DNA of 64,000 nucleotides from Agromyces fucosus. GTDB taxonomy: Bacteria; Actinomycetota; Actinomycetes; Actinomycetales; Microbacteriaceae. Under the pieces are notes generated by a model. The model did not search any database. It saw only the letters and a program-made list of their open reading frames with translations, and was not told the origin of the DNA. The position numbers and the translations under genes were made by a program. Shown one piece after another: positions 9,497 to 19,019 of the stretch (positions are counted from its first letter, which is position 1; every line of letters begins with the position of its first letter). The DNA lies in the NCBI RefSeq assembly GCF_004134865.1, contig NZ_SDPO01000003.1:744001-808000 (forward strand), in the 5' to 3' direction.

Positions 9497-10441
9497 ATGG
9501 GCGTCGTCGAGAACTCGAAGTTGACCGTCGTCGGAGCCGGGAGCGTGGGCACGAGTCTCGCGTACTCGGCACTGATCCGTGGGAGTGCGAGTGAGGTCGC
9601 GCTCTACGACATCGCACGTGAGAAGGTCGAGGCCGAGGTGCTCGACCTCGCGCACGGCACGCAGTTCACCGGATCGTCTGTGAGCGGCGGGGCCGACCTC
9701 GGCGTCGTCGAGGGCTCCCACGTCATCGTCGTCACCGCCGGGGCGAAGCAGCAGCCCGGCCAGTCCCGCCTCGAGCTCGCGGGCACCAACGTCCGCATCC
9801 TCGAGAACCTGCTGCCTGCCCTCCTCGAACGCGCCCCCGACGCGGTCATCGTGCTCGTCACGAATCCCGTCGACGTGCTCACCGTCGCCGCGCAGCGCAT
9901 CACCGGCCTGCCGCCGCACCGCATCTTCGGCTCGGGCACCGTGCTCGACACGTCACGCCTGCGCTGGCTGCTTGCCCGTCGAGCCGGGGTCACCACGTCG
10001 AGCGTGCACGCCGACATCGTGGGGGAGCACGGCGACACCGAGTTCCCGCTGTGGTCGAACGCCCGCATCGGGCCCGTGCCGATTCTCGAGTGGCGCGGTG
10101 CGGAGCCGTTCTCGGCGGGCGAACTCGACGAGATCGCCCGCGAGGTGCGCGACTCGGCGTACACGGTCATCCGCGGCAAGGGCGCGACGAACTACGCCAT
10201 CGGCCTCGCCGGGGCGCGCATCGTCGAAGCGGTGCTGAACGACGAGCGGGCGGTGCTGCCGGTCTCGACGGTGCTCCGCGGCATCCGTGGTCTCGACGGC
10301 GTCGCGCTGTCGCTGCCGAGCGTCGTCGGCGGCGATGGCGCCGTGCCGGTCGCCGAGACGCCGTTCTCGACGGAGGAGGAGTTGCTGCTCCGGGCCTCGG
10401 CCGACGCGATCACGGCCTCGGTGGCGACGCTCGGCATCTGA
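9497..10441 (+). CDS. ldh: L-lactate dehydrogenase
   Basis: 314 aa NAD-dependent L-lactate dehydrogenase (lactate/malate family) interconverting pyruvate and lactate. The Rossmann motif GAGSVG is at residues 13-18, the substrate loop reads KQQPGQSRLELAGTN, VTNPVDVLT follows, and the catalytic His178 lies in GEHGDTEFP. The Gln after GAKQ favours LDH over malate dehydrogenase. I chose the ATG at 9497 (MGVVENSKLTVVG), with GGGAG at 9491-9495 close before it and CAGACT, a -10-like box, 6 nt before the start; an upstream in-frame start would add 22 non-family residues. The gene converges on the Bax inhibitor gene with a shared terminator between. Confidence 0.92.
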   Translation: MGVVENSKLTVVGAGSVGTSLAYSALIRGSASEVALYDIAREKVEAEVLDLAHGTQFTGSSVSGGADLGVVEGSHVIVVTAGAKQQPGQSRLELAGTNVRILENLLPALLERAPDAVIVLVTNPVDVLTVAAQRITGLPPHRIFGSGTVLDTSRLRWLLARRAGVTTSSVHADIVGEHGDTEFPLWSNARIGPVPILEWRGAEPFSAGELDEIAREVRDSAYTVIRGKGATNYAIGLAGARIVEAVLNDERAVLPVSTVLRGIRGLDGVALSLPSVVGGDGAVPVAETPFSTEEELLLRASADAITASVATLGI

Positions 10442-10468
10442 GCGCTCCGACCGTGGCACCGAAACGAT

Positions 10469-10496
10469 GAACGGCCGCCCCGAGGGGCGGCCGTTC
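10469..10496. terminator. Bidirectional terminator between ldh and the Bax inhibitor gene
   Basis: 13-bp perfect inverted repeat (10469-10481 with 10484-10496) in the 76-bp gap between two convergent genes, so it can serve both. Confidence 0.8.
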
Positions 10497-10517
10497 TGTC
10501 GTGCTGCTTGGCGAGCG

Positions 10518-11324
10518 TCAGTCGCGAGCGATCGCGAGCATGCGCAGGATCTCGAGGTACAGCCAGATGACCGTCACCATGATGCCGAAGACACCCGACC
10601 ACTCGTACTTCTTCGGGGCGCGGTTGCGCACGCCCTGCTGGATGAAGTCGAAGTCGAGCACGAGCGAGTACGCGGCCATGATGACGACGAGCACGCCGAG
10701 GATGAGTCCGAATGGGATGCCCATGATCTCCGCACCGCGGAGTCCCCAGGGGTCGTCGGTCACACCGAACAGGATCAGACCCAAGTTCACCAGCGAGAAG
10801 ACGGCGTAGCCGACCATCGCGATGAGGAAGATCTTCGTCGCCTTCTTCGACGCGCGGATCTTGCCCGAGGCGAAGAGCGCGAGCGTCACGCCGACGACGA
10901 CGAGGGTCGCGATGACCGCCTGGGCGACGATGCCGCCGCCATAGGTCATCTCGTACCACGCCGAGATGCCGCCGACGAAGACACCCTGCACGCCCGCATA
11001 GGCGAGGATGAGGGCCGGCGACGGCTCCTTCTTGAAGATGTTGACGAGCGCGAGCACGAACCCGACGAGGCCGGCGCCGATCCAGAGGAACGGCATCGAC
11101 TCGGTCGTGACCCAGCCGAGGGCTGCGCCCACGAGGAGCAGGCCGAACGAGACGGCCGACTTCTGCACGGTCGTCTCGACCGACATCGTCTCGCCGGCGG
11201 GCGGCGTCGCGGGCTGGTTGTACATCTCCTGCAGCTGCTGGGCCGAGATGTCTTGCGCTGCGGCCACGCCCCCCTGCGCGGAGAACGCGGAGTTCCGCGA
11301 GAATGCGGGGTTGTCGAGAGCCAT
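10518..11324 (-). CDS. Bax inhibitor-1/YccA family membrane protein
   Basis: 268 aa. A soluble N-terminus of about 60 residues (rich in Asn, Gln and Ala) is followed by seven hydrophobic segments, ending in LEILRMLAIARD. This is the actinobacterial Bax inhibitor-1/YccA-like family (TMBIM-type fold); members elsewhere affect membrane protein quality control or act as pH-sensitive calcium leak channels, and the role here is not known. The start ATG (11322-11324) has AGAGGAAA just upstream. A 6+3+6 inverted repeat lies about 80 bp upstream. Confidence 0.82.
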   Translation of the reverse strand: MALDNPAFSRNSAFSAQGGVAAAQDISAQQLQEMYNQPATPPAGETMSVETTVQKSAVSFGLLLVGAALGWVTTESMPFLWIGAGLVGFVLALVNIFKKEPSPALILAYAGVQGVFVGGISAWYEMTYGGGIVAQAVIATLVVVGVTLALFASGKIRASKKATKIFLIAMVGYAVFSLVNLGLILFGVTDDPWGLRGAEIMGIPFGLILGVLVVIMAAYSLVLDFDFIQQGVRNRAPKKYEWSGVFGIMVTVIWLYLEILRMLAIARD

Positions 11325-11404
11325 GGGTTTCCTCTGCTTTCGGCTGTGTTCGGGGGTCGGGCGGCGGTCGCACGCGGCATCCGCTCGACTACCAACCTAC
11401 CCGA

Positions 11405-11419
11405 GTTGTCCGTGACAAC
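11405..11419. promoter_or_regulatory. Operator-like inverted repeat between divergent genes
   Basis: GTTGTC-CGT-GACAAC is a perfect inverted repeat between the minus-strand Bax inhibitor gene and the plus-strand glycerophosphodiesterase gene. The minus strand reads TTGTCA here, which could be a -35 element, with TAGGTT downstream at less than ideal spacing. Its regulator is unknown. Confidence 0.35.
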
Positions 11420-11466
11420 GCCTTGAGTTTCCGCGACATTCCCGGCTCGGCATGGTGGGCGCTGAC

Positions 11467-11472
11467 TACGCT
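11467..11472 (+). promoter_or_regulatory. Candidate -10 box for a leaderless glycerophosphodiesterase gene
   Basis: TACGCT lies 6 nt before the ATG at 11479 with no ribosome-binding site between, which fits a leaderless transcript. Confidence 0.4.
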
Positions 11473-11478
11473 TGGCGC

Positions 11479-12531
11479 ATGCAGCACCACGACGCTCCGC
11501 GCCCGCTCGTGATCGGTCACCGCGGTGCGCCCGGGTACCGGCCGGAGCACACGCGCTCGGCGTACGAACTCGCGTTCGCGCTCGGGGCCGATGCCGTCGA
11601 GCCCGATATCGTCGCCACGCGCGACGGCGTGCTCGTGCTCCGCCACGAGAACGAGATCTCGGGCACGACGGATGTCGCGAGCCGCCCCGAGTTCGCCGGT
11701 CGCCGCACGACGCGCGAGATCGACGGCGCGCCGCTCACGGGCTGGTTCACGGAGGACTTCACGTGGGCCGAGCTCGCGACCCTGCGGGCGCGCGAGCGCC
11801 TCGGCGCGATCCGCCAGTCGAGCGCGAGCTTCGACGACCGGTTCCCGATCATCCGGCTGCGTGAGCTCTTCGAGATCATCGACGTCGCCTCCGACGAACA
11901 GCGCCGCACGCTGCGGATGGTCGCCGAGTTCAAGCACGCCGCGCACTTCGACGCGCTCGGGCTGCCGCTCGACGAGCTCTTCCAGGCCGAGCTCGACGCA
12001 GCGGGATGGGGCCGCGGCGACGAGCGGCTCATCATGGAGGCGTTCGAGCCGACACTGCTCGATCGGCTCGGGGCGCGCGGCATCCGGGGCAAGCGGGTCT
12101 TCCTCATCGAGGGCTCCGGGGCTCCGTGGGACCTCGTGCTCCAGCAGGGCCGGAGCGCCCCCACGTACGACTCCTTCGTGACCGAGGCCGGGCTTCTCCG
12201 GCTCGCCGGGCGCTTCGACGGCGTGAGCGTGGGCAAGGCGCGGCTCGTCGGCAGGGCGAAGGCGAGGCGAGCGGATGTCGCCGGCGCACCGCTCTCGGGC
12301 GCCGAGCTCGTCGACGCGGCGCACGCGGCCGACCTCGAGATCTACACGTGGACCCTCCGGCCCGAGAACGCGTTCCTCACGGTCCCGTTCCGGCGCGGCA
12401 CCGTTCGGGCCGCCTTCGGCGACTGGGCGGGGGAGTTCGACCAGATCATCGCCATGGGCGTCGACGGGGTGTTCCTGGATCATCCGGACCTCGGCGTCGA
12501 GGCGCGCCGGGCCTTCGCCGCCGCGATCTGA
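11479..12531 (+). CDS. Glycerophosphodiester phosphodiesterase
   Basis: 350 aa without a signal peptide. Hydrolyses glycerophosphodiesters to glycerol-3-phosphate and an alcohol. The GDPD active-site region is clear: HRG in VIGHRGAPGYRPEHT, then DAVEPDIVATRDGVLVLRHE with the metal ligands Glu and Asp and the second catalytic His. The C-terminus keeps the family segments YTWTLRPENAF and GVDGVFLDHPDLGV. The product could supply the glpD enzyme encoded about 7 kb upstream, but the two are not linked. The ATG at 11479 follows a -10-like TACGCT by 6 nt. Confidence 0.88.
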   Translation: MQHHDAPRPLVIGHRGAPGYRPEHTRSAYELAFALGADAVEPDIVATRDGVLVLRHENEISGTTDVASRPEFAGRRTTREIDGAPLTGWFTEDFTWAELATLRARERLGAIRQSSASFDDRFPIIRLRELFEIIDVASDEQRRTLRMVAEFKHAAHFDALGLPLDELFQAELDAAGWGRGDERLIMEAFEPTLLDRLGARGIRGKRVFLIEGSGAPWDLVLQQGRSAPTYDSFVTEAGLLRLAGRFDGVSVGKARLVGRAKARRADVAGAPLSGAELVDAAHAADLEIYTWTLRPENAFLTVPFRRGTVRAAFGDWAGEFDQIIAMGVDGVFLDHPDLGVEARRAFAAAI

Positions 12532-12598
12532 GTGCCGGGGGAGCCCGACCGCGCTCACCGGGCGGCTGTCGGCGGGCGCGCCTAGACTTGAAGGCGAT

Positions 12599-15082
12599 AT
12601 GACGCTGATCCTCGACCCCGACGACCCGGCCGGCTGGCGCGAGGCGCCCTCCGCCGTCGATGCAGGCACCGACTCCACCGGCACCGGCGGCTCCCGGCTG
12701 ACCGACGGCCTGAACCCCGAGCAGCGCGAGGCGGTCGAGTACCGCGGGCCCGCGCTGCTCATCGTCGCGGGCGCAGGTTCCGGCAAGACGCGTGTGCTCA
12801 CGCACCGCATCGCGAGCCTCATCGAGAGTCGAGAGGCGTGGCCGAGCCAGATCCTCGCGATCACGTTCACGAACAAGGCCGCCGCCGAGATGCGCGAGCG
12901 CGTCCAGGCACTGCTCGGCGAGAGCGCCTCCGGCATGTGGATCTCGACCTTCCACTCGGCGTGCGTGCGCATCCTCCGCCGCGAGGCCGAGTCGATCGGC
13001 CTGTCGTCGACCTTCACCATCTACGACTCCGCCGACCAGCGCACGATCCTGAAGCGCATCATCAAGGAGCTCGACGCCGACACGATGGGCTTCACGCCCG
13101 CGAGCGCGCAGGCCAAGATCTCCAAGCTCAAGAACGAGCTCGCCGACGTCGAGACGCACGCGCGCAACGCCAACATGAACGACCCGCAAGAGGTCATGTT
13201 CCTCGAGATCTTCCGCCAGTACACGCGGCGGCTCCGGGCGGCGAGTGCGCTCGACTTCGACGACCTCATCGCCGAGACGGTCTACCTCTTCCGGGCCTTC
13301 CCGAAGGTCGCGGCGCTCTACCAGCGCCGCTTCCGGCACATCCTCGTCGACGAGTACCAGGACACGAACCACGCCCAGTACTCGCTCATCCACGAACTGA
13401 CGCGGGCGGTGCCGCGCGACGTCGTCGCCGAGCTCGACGAGCACGGCATCCTCGTGCGCGGGCTGACGGATGCCTCGGGCGCGATCCCCGGCGCGAGCCT
13501 CACGGTCGTCGGCGACTCCGACCAGTCGATCTACGCGTTCCGCGGCGCCGACATCCGCAACATCTCCGAGTTCGAACGCGACTTCCCGGGTGCCAAGGTC
13601 GTGCTCCTCGAGCAGAACTACCGCTCGACCCAGAACATCCTCTCGGCGGCGAACGCCGTCATCTCGAACAACTTCGACCGCAAAGAGAAGAAACTCTGGA
13701 CGGCCGACGGAGATGGCGACAAGATCACCGGCTACACGGGGTACACCGCTCACGACGAGGCGCAGTTCATCGCCGACGAGATCGAGTCGCTGCACCGCGA
13801 GGGCGTCGCCTACCGCGACATCGCCGTGTTCTACCGCACCAACGCGCAGACCCGTGCGCTCGAGGAGATCTTCGTCCGCTCGGCGCTGCCCTACCGCGTC
13901 GTCGGCGGCACGAAGTTCTACGAGCGTGCCGAGATCAAGGACGCGATGGCCTACCTCATCGCAGTCGCGAACCCCGTCGACGAGCTCGCGCTCCGGCGCA
14001 TTCTGAACACCCCGAAGCGCGGCATCGGCCCGGCCACCGAGACGGCGCTCGCCTCCTTCGCCGAGCAGAACGAGCTGACCTTCCGCCAGGCGATGCGGGC
14101 GGCCGACGGACTCGGGCTCGGACCGAAGGTGACGGGCGCGATCTCGGCCCTCGCGAACGTGCTCGATGAAGCGGCGGCGATGCTCGTGCCCTCCGCCGAG
14201 GGCCTCGCGGCCGGCACCAACGTCGGCGCTGCCAAGGTCTCCGACGTGCTCGTGTTCCTCGTCGAGAAGTCGGGCCTGCTCGACGCGCTCCGCAACAGCC
14301 GCGACCCGCAAGACGAGACCCGTGCCGAGAACGTCGAGGAGCTCGTCGCCCAGACCCGCGACTTCGATCGCGAGAACCCCGGCGCGACGCTCGTCGATTT
14401 CCTCACCCAGGTCTCGCTCGTGGCCGCGGCCGACGAGCTCGACGACGCATCCGGCACCGTCTCGCTCATGACGCTGCACACGGCCAAGGGCCTCGAGTAC
14501 CACGCGGTGTTCCTGACGGGCATCGAGGAGGGACTCCTGCCGCACCAGATGTCGGCCTCGGAACCCGGTGGCCCGGCCGAAGAGCGCCGGCTCTTCTACG
14601 TCGGCATCACTCGCGCCCGCAAGCGCCTCTACCTCTCGCTCGCGATGAGCCGGGCGCAGTTCGGCGAGGTCGCCGTCGCGATGCCGTCGCGCTACCTGCA
14701 GGAGATCCCCGAGGGCCTCATCGACTGGCGCCAGTCGCCGGGCATGGCGACCTCCCGCGGCGGCACCCAGCCCCGCGCCCTCAACGCCCGTCGGGGAGCC
14801 CCCGGAGGTGCCTGGGGCACTCGCGATCGCGACCTCGAGCGGTTCAGCGTCACACGCTCAGACAAGCCCAAGACCGAGTGGGCGAACCGGGTCACCGGCA
14901 CGGTGCGCGACAACGGCGACCTCACGCTCGCGGCCGGCGACCGCATCCGCCACACCGACTTCGGCGAGGGCAAGGTCACCCAGGTGACGGGCGAGGGCAC
15001 GAAACGCATCGCCCACGTCAGCTTCGACACCGCGGGGCAGAAGAAGCTCCTCATCAAGATCGCGCCCATCGAGAAGCTCTGA
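12599..15082 (+). CDS. pcrA: ATP-dependent DNA helicase PcrA/UvrD
   Basis: 827 aa superfamily 1A 3'-5' DNA helicase for repair and replication. The Q motif region LNPEQREAV is followed by Walker A GAGSGKT (58-64), Walker B DEYQDT (from 251), VVGDSDQSIYAFRGAD, LEQNYRST, TLHTAKGLEYH and YVGITRARKRL. The C-terminus has a small beta-barrel (GDRIRHTDFGEGKVTQV), the Tudor-like domain that binds RNA polymerase in PcrA. The insert before VVGDSDQS is common in actinobacterial PcrA. A TAGACT -10-like box lies at 12583-12588. The stop overlaps the start of the FUSC gene as TGATG. Confidence 0.95.
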   Translation: MTLILDPDDPAGWREAPSAVDAGTDSTGTGGSRLTDGLNPEQREAVEYRGPALLIVAGAGSGKTRVLTHRIASLIESREAWPSQILAITFTNKAAAEMRERVQALLGESASGMWISTFHSACVRILRREAESIGLSSTFTIYDSADQRTILKRIIKELDADTMGFTPASAQAKISKLKNELADVETHARNANMNDPQEVMFLEIFRQYTRRLRAASALDFDDLIAETVYLFRAFPKVAALYQRRFRHILVDEYQDTNHAQYSLIHELTRAVPRDVVAELDEHGILVRGLTDASGAIPGASLTVVGDSDQSIYAFRGADIRNISEFERDFPGAKVVLLEQNYRSTQNILSAANAVISNNFDRKEKKLWTADGDGDKITGYTGYTAHDEAQFIADEIESLHREGVAYRDIAVFYRTNAQTRALEEIFVRSALPYRVVGGTKFYERAEIKDAMAYLIAVANPVDELALRRILNTPKRGIGPATETALASFAEQNELTFRQAMRAADGLGLGPKVTGAISALANVLDEAAAMLVPSAEGLAAGTNVGAAKVSDVLVFLVEKSGLLDALRNSRDPQDETRAENVEELVAQTRDFDRENPGATLVDFLTQVSLVAAADELDDASGTVSLMTLHTAKGLEYHAVFLTGIEEGLLPHQMSASEPGGPAEERRLFYVGITRARKRLYLSLAMSRAQFGEVAVAMPSRYLQEIPEGLIDWRQSPGMATSRGGTQPRALNARRGAPGGAWGTRDRDLERFSVTRSDKPKTEWANRVTGTVRDNGDLTLAAGDRIRHTDFGEGKVTQVTGEGTKRIAHVSFDTAGQKKLLIKIAPIEKL

Positions 15083-16197
15083 TGGCCGACCCGCAGGGCG
15101 CGCCGCGGCCGGCGGGGTTCGTCGCGCGGCTCCGCTCGCTCGGGGCGCTCGACCTCGAGGTGGCGTTGCGGGCCGCGCTCGCCGCGGTCGTGCCGCTCAC
15201 GGTGCTCGTCGTGCTCGGCCGGGTCGACCTCGCGGCGTACGCGGCGTTCGGCGGCATGACCGCGATCTTCGGCCGGAGCGAGCCGTATCGCACGCGCGTG
15301 CGCACCGTGACCGCCGCCGGAGCGGCGCAGCTCACGGCGATCGGCGCCGGCATCCTGCTCTCGGCGACAGACGCCCCGCTCGCGATCGAAGCCGCCGTGC
15401 TCGCCGCGGTGATCGCAGTCGTGATCATCGGGTACAACACGCTCGGCGTCACGCCGTCGGGTCCGTTGTTCGCGGTCTTCGCCGTGCTGGTCTGCGCCGC
15501 CCAGCCCGTCGACGAGGGCAGCGGATGGCTCCGCTGGGGCGTCGCGGCGGCGGCGGCGGCGTTCGCATGGCTGCTCGCGATGTCGGGCTGGCTGCTGCGA
15601 AGGGCCGCCCCCAGGCGAGCGCGGACGATCTTCAAGCCGCTGCCCCGGCAGGCGCCGGTGCGCGTGCGCGCCTCAGCCGACCCGCGCGTCTGGCTGAACG
15701 TCGTGCAGAACGTGGTCGCGGCACTCGCCGCAGGGGGAGCAGCACTGCTCCTCGGCATCGGCCACCCGTACTGGGCCGTCGTCAGCGCCGTCGCCGTGAT
15801 TCCGCCCGCTCGCGCCGCGCACACCGTGCAGCGCGCGTGGCATCGGGTCATCGGCACGGCAGTCGGTGTCGGCGTCGCCGGGCTCGTGCTGTGGCCCGAG
15901 CCGCCCATCTGGGTGCTCGTCGTCGTCATCGGGATCTGCCAGTTCGGCGCCGAACTCCTCGTCGGCCGCCACTACGGCGCCGCCCTCGTCTTCGTCACGC
16001 CGCTCGCCCTGACCGTCGCCCATCTCGCGGGGTCGGCTCCGCTTCCGGTGCTGCTCGGCGACCGGCTCGTCGAGACCGTGATCGGTGCGGCGCTCGGCGT
16101 CGCCGCGGTGCTCGCCGCCCGCCGGTTCGTCGAGTTCGTGCCGATGCCGCCGCCGACCGTCGCGACCCCGAGCATCGAACCCGAGGAGCAACCATGA
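15082..16197 (+). CDS. FUSC family integral membrane protein
   Basis: 371 aa. Two blocks of several hydrophobic helices (roughly residues 25-170 and 205-350) separated by a basic loop. The second block has the FUSC-type LGIGHPYWAVVSAVAVIPP segment, related to aromatic-acid exporter AaeB and fusaric acid resistance proteins. The substrate is unknown; AaeB-like proteins export aromatic acids. The start overlaps the pcrA stop (TGATG), and its own stop overlaps the NUDIX start (ATGA), so the three genes look translationally coupled. Confidence 0.8.
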   Translation: MADPQGAPRPAGFVARLRSLGALDLEVALRAALAAVVPLTVLVVLGRVDLAAYAAFGGMTAIFGRSEPYRTRVRTVTAAGAAQLTAIGAGILLSATDAPLAIEAAVLAAVIAVVIIGYNTLGVTPSGPLFAVFAVLVCAAQPVDEGSGWLRWGVAAAAAAFAWLLAMSGWLLRRAAPRRARTIFKPLPRQAPVRVRASADPRVWLNVVQNVVAALAAGGAALLLGIGHPYWAVVSAVAVIPPARAAHTVQRAWHRVIGTAVGVGVAGLVLWPEPPIWVLVVVIGICQFGAELLVGRHYGAALVFVTPLALTVAHLAGSAPLPVLLGDRLVETVIGAALGVAAVLAARRFVEFVPMPPPTVATPSIEPEEQP

Positions 16198-16736
16198 GCT
16201 GGCCGACACGTGAACGTCGCACCGTCTACGAGAACCGGTGGATCACCGTCACCGAAGACGACGTCGTGCGACCCGACGGCACCGACGGCATCTACGGCGT
16301 CGTCGAGCTCCGCAACGACGCCGCGTTCGTCGTCGCGATGACCGATGACGACGAGGTCCTGCTCGTCACGATCGACCGGCACACCGTCGGCACCTCGATC
16401 GAGGTCCCCGCGGGCGGCACCGACGGCGAGGATCCGCTCGTCGCCGCGCAGCGCGAGCTGCTCGAGGAGACGGGGCACGAGGCGGCCGAGTGGCGCGAGA
16501 TCGGGCGGATGACGGCGCTCAACGGCATCTGCCGCGCCGCGGAGACGGTGTACCTCGCCACCGGCCTGCGCCACGTGGCATCCGTCGCGGGTTCGCAGGC
16601 CGAAGAGGGCATCAGCGCGGTGCAGGCGGTGCCGTTCGCCGAGGCGGTGCGCATGGTGGCCGAGGGCGAGATCACCGACGGCGAGACGATCGCGGCGCTG
16701 TTCTACGCCGCAGCAGCGCTCGGCCGCGTCGGCTGA
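16194..16736 (+). CDS. NUDIX hydrolase (ADP-ribose pyrophosphatase-like)
   Basis: 180 aa. The Nudix box is visible as AAQRELLEETGHEA with the REUxEExG core; the first Gly is shifted by one residue from the strict pattern. The N-terminal ENRWITVTEDDVVRPDG is typical of ADP-sugar pyrophosphatases such as NudF, so hydrolysis of ADP-ribose or a related nucleoside diphosphate compound is likely; the substrate is inference. GAGGAG at 16183-16188 fixes the ATG at 16194, which overlaps the FUSC stop. The gene ends 65 bp from the convergent DUF72 gene. Confidence 0.85.
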   Translation: MSWPTRERRTVYENRWITVTEDDVVRPDGTDGIYGVVELRNDAAFVVAMTDDDEVLLVTIDRHTVGTSIEVPAGGTDGEDPLVAAQRELLEETGHEAAEWREIGRMTALNGICRAAETVYLATGLRHVASVAGSQAEEGISAVQAVPFAEAVRMVAEGEITDGETIAALFYAAAALGRVG

Positions 16737-16801
16737 GAGGCTCCGGCCCTGGGGCTACGACGCCCCGCCCCGGCGCCGAAACATGCAGCGTGTGGTCGTC
16801 G

Positions 16802-17632
16802 TCAGCCCGCGCGGCGGTCGATGAGGCTCATGGCATCGAACGGGGCCCGCACCTTCACGTCGTTGTCGAAGTAGACGTAGACGTCGCGACCGGCCGAGAG
16901 GTTCGTGCGCACCCAGGCCTCCCACCGGTCGAGCGCGGCGTCGTCGTAGCCCGAGGTGTAGAGCTCGGTGTCGCCGTGGAGCCTGGCATAGGCGAAGTCC
17001 GCGGTCGGCCAATCGATGCGCGGCCATTTCCCCGCGGTGTCCGCGGTGACGGATGCGACCTGGTGGCGTTCGAGGAGTGCGCGCCACGCGTCGGACTCGA
17101 AGCTGGGGTGACGTACCTCGACCGTGTGCCGGAGCGCCTGCTCCGGCGACGCGGCGAGCGCATACGCCGTCCGGCCCGACATCCGCCGGTCGCGATGCCG
17201 CGCGAGCGCGGCGGCGTCGCCGTGGGTGCGGGGTAGGGCAGAGAGGAAGCACTCGAGCTTCGTCGGTTCGAATGCGAGGGTCGGCGGCAGCTGCCAGAGC
17301 ACCGGTCCGAGCTTCTCGCCGAGCGAGAGCACGCCGGATGCGAAGAAGTTCGCGAGCGGCGCTTCGAACCCGCTCAGTCGCTTGACGTGGGTGATGAAGC
17401 GCGGCCCCTTCACGGCGAAGACGAATCCCGGCGGGGTGGCATCCCGCCAGCGCACCCAGGATGCCGGCTTCTGCAGCGAGTAGAACGATCCGTTCACCTC
17501 GACCGAGTCCACTCGTTCGGCCGCGTAGGCGAGCTCGTCCGCCTGGCGCAGGCCCTTCGGATAGAACACGCCTCGCCACGGCGGGTACACCCACCCCGAG
17601 ATGCCGATGCGAGCCCTCGCCGAGCGCGTCAT
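16802..17632 (-). CDS. DUF72 domain-containing protein
   Basis: 276 aa. The family hallmark GISGWVYPPWRGVFYPKG is near the N-terminus, then VEVNGSFYSLQKP, FAVKGPRFITH and, at the C-terminus, VYVYFDNDVKVRAPFDA. DUF72 (YecE-like) proteins adopt a TIM-barrel fold and their reaction is not established. It is transcribed away from sucC; the start ATG (17630-17632) lies about 117 bp from the sucC operator-like palindrome, on the other strand, so the gap may hold two promoters. Confidence 0.85.
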   Translation of the reverse strand: MTRSARARIGISGWVYPPWRGVFYPKGLRQADELAYAAERVDSVEVNGSFYSLQKPASWVRWRDATPPGFVFAVKGPRFITHVKRLSGFEAPLANFFASGVLSLGEKLGPVLWQLPPTLAFEPTKLECFLSALPRTHGDAAALARHRDRRMSGRTAYALAASPEQALRHTVEVRHPSFESDAWRALLERHQVASVTADTAGKWPRIDWPTADFAYARLHGDTELYTSGYDDAALDRWEAWVRTNLSAGRDVYVYFDNDVKVRAPFDAMSLIDRRAG

Positions 17633-17748
17633 GCATCCAAGTCTTCAACGGATGCGCCGCCGGCGCGACCCTCCGCCCGCGATTCGGTGCAGCGGCGCCG
17701 GTTCGGACGCGCGGAACGGGAGGAGTAGCATGGAAGTTGGCCCAACTT

Positions 17749-17764
17749 ATCTTGACGTCGAGAT
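17749..17764. promoter_or_regulatory. Operator-like palindrome upstream of sucC
   Basis: ATCTTGAC-GTCGAGAT is a 16-bp palindrome with 7 of 8 matched pairs, 73 bp before the sucC start. It overlaps TATCTT (17748-17753), a possible -10, and also contains TTGACG. Fourteen of its bases match 12 of 14 with a palindrome at 46269-46282 before icd, so both may bind one TCA-cycle regulator. The regulator is unknown. Confidence 0.6.
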
Positions 17765-17837
17765 TCTTCGGCGGGTCGGGCCGACACCCACCAGCCCCTG
17801 TGCGCTCTCGCGCGTGCGGATCGATTGGAAGTAGAGC

Positions 17838-19004
17838 GTGGATCTTTACGAGTACCAGGCCAGAGACCTGTTCGAGCAGTACGGGGTTCCCGTGCTTCCG
17901 GGCATCGTCGCCGACACCGCCGATGAGGTGCGCGCGGCCGCCGAGAAGCTCGGCGGCGTCGTGGTCGTCAAGGCCCAGGTGAAGACGGGCGGCCGCGGCA
18001 AGGCCGGCGGCGTCAAGGTCGCGAAGAACCCCGACGAGGCATACGAGGCCGCGAAGGCGATCCTCGGACTCGACATCAAGGGTCACGTCGTCAAGCGCGT
18101 CATGGTCGCCGGCGGCGCACGCATCGCGCAGGAGTTCTACTTCTCGGTGCTGCTCGACCGGGCCAACCGCTCCTACCTCTCGCTCACGAGCGTCGAAGGC
18201 GGCATGGAGATCGAGGTGCTCGCCGTCGAGAAGCCCGAGGCGCTCGCACGCGTCGAGGTCGACCCGATCGCCGGCATCGACACGGCGAAGGCCCGTGAGA
18301 TCGCGGTCGCCGCGAACTTCCCGGCCGAGCTCGTCGACAAGGTCGCCGACGTCTTCGTGAAGCTCTACGAGGTCTACAAGGGCGAAGACGCGACGCTCGT
18401 CGAGGTCAACCCGCTGATCCTCGACGAAGACGGCAACGTCGTCGCCCTCGATGGCAAGGTCACGCTCGACGAGAACGCCGAGTTCCGTCACGCGAACCAC
18501 GCCCTCCTCGAGGACAAGGCCGCCGCAGACCCGCTCGAGGCTGCTGCGAAGGAGCTCGACCTCAACTACGTCAAGCTCGACGGCGAGGTCGGCATCATCG
18601 GCAACGGCGCGGGCCTCGTCATGTCGACGCTCGACGTGGTCGCCTACGCCGGCGAGAACCACGGCGGCGTCAAGCCCGCCAACTTCCTCGACATCGGCGG
18701 CGGAGCCTCGGCCGAGGTCATGGCCAACGGCCTCGGCATCATCCTCGGCGACCCGCAGGTCAAGAGCGTGTTCGTGAACGTCTTCGGCGGCATCACGGCA
18801 TGCGACCAGGTCGCCAAGGGCATCGTGGGCGCGCTCGCCGAGCTCGGCTCGGCCGCGAACAAGCCGCTCGTCGTGCGCCTCGACGGCAACAACGTCGACG
18901 AGGGTCGCCGCATCCTCGCGGAGGCCGCGCACCCGCTCGTGACCCTCGCCGAGAACATGGACCAGGGCGCCGACAAGGCCGCCGAGCTGGCGAACGCCGC
19001 GTAA
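17838..19004 (+). CDS. sucC: Succinyl-CoA synthetase, beta subunit (ADP-forming)
   Basis: 388 aa ATP-grasp subunit that binds nucleotide and, with SucD, converts succinyl-CoA to succinate with formation of ATP in the TCA cycle. The start [19 protein letters not shown], the nucleotide-binding [18 protein letters not shown] region and the C-terminal [13 protein letters not shown] and [14 protein letters not shown] segments are characteristic. The GTG start has GGAAG about 8-12 nt upstream. sucD begins 15 bp after the stop. A palindrome at 17749-17764 probably controls the pair. Confidence 0.97.
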   Translation: MDLYEYQARDLFEQYGVPVLPGIVADTADEVRAAAEKLGGVVVVKAQVKTGGRGKAGGVKVAKNPDEAYEAAKAILGLDIKGHVVKRVMVAGGARIAQEFYFSVLLDRANRSYLSLTSVEGGMEIEVLAVEKPEALARVEVDPIAGIDTAKAREIAVAANFPAELVDKVADVFVKLYEVYKGEDATLVEVNPLILDEDGNVVALDGKVTLDENAEFRHANHALLEDKAAADPLEAAAKELDLNYVKLDGEVGIIGNGAGLVMSTLDVVAYAGENHGGVKPANFLDIGGGASAEVMANGLGIILGDPQVKSVFVNVFGGITACDQVAKGIVGALAELGSAANKPLVVRLDGNNVDEGRRILAEAAHPLVTLAENMDQGADKAAELANAA

Positions 19005-19019
19005 GTAAGGGATTCAGAC

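Noticed and set aside
12446..14545. 699-codon minus-strand frame inside pcrA
   Set aside because: It lies wholly antisense to all the helicase motifs of pcrA; its composition (Val, Glu, Asp, Arg, Leu) is that of a shadow frame.
16741..16801. Terminator between NUDIX and DUF72 genes
   Set aside because: GGGGC (16751-16755) and GCCCC (16762-16766) pair over only 5 bp; too weak to call.
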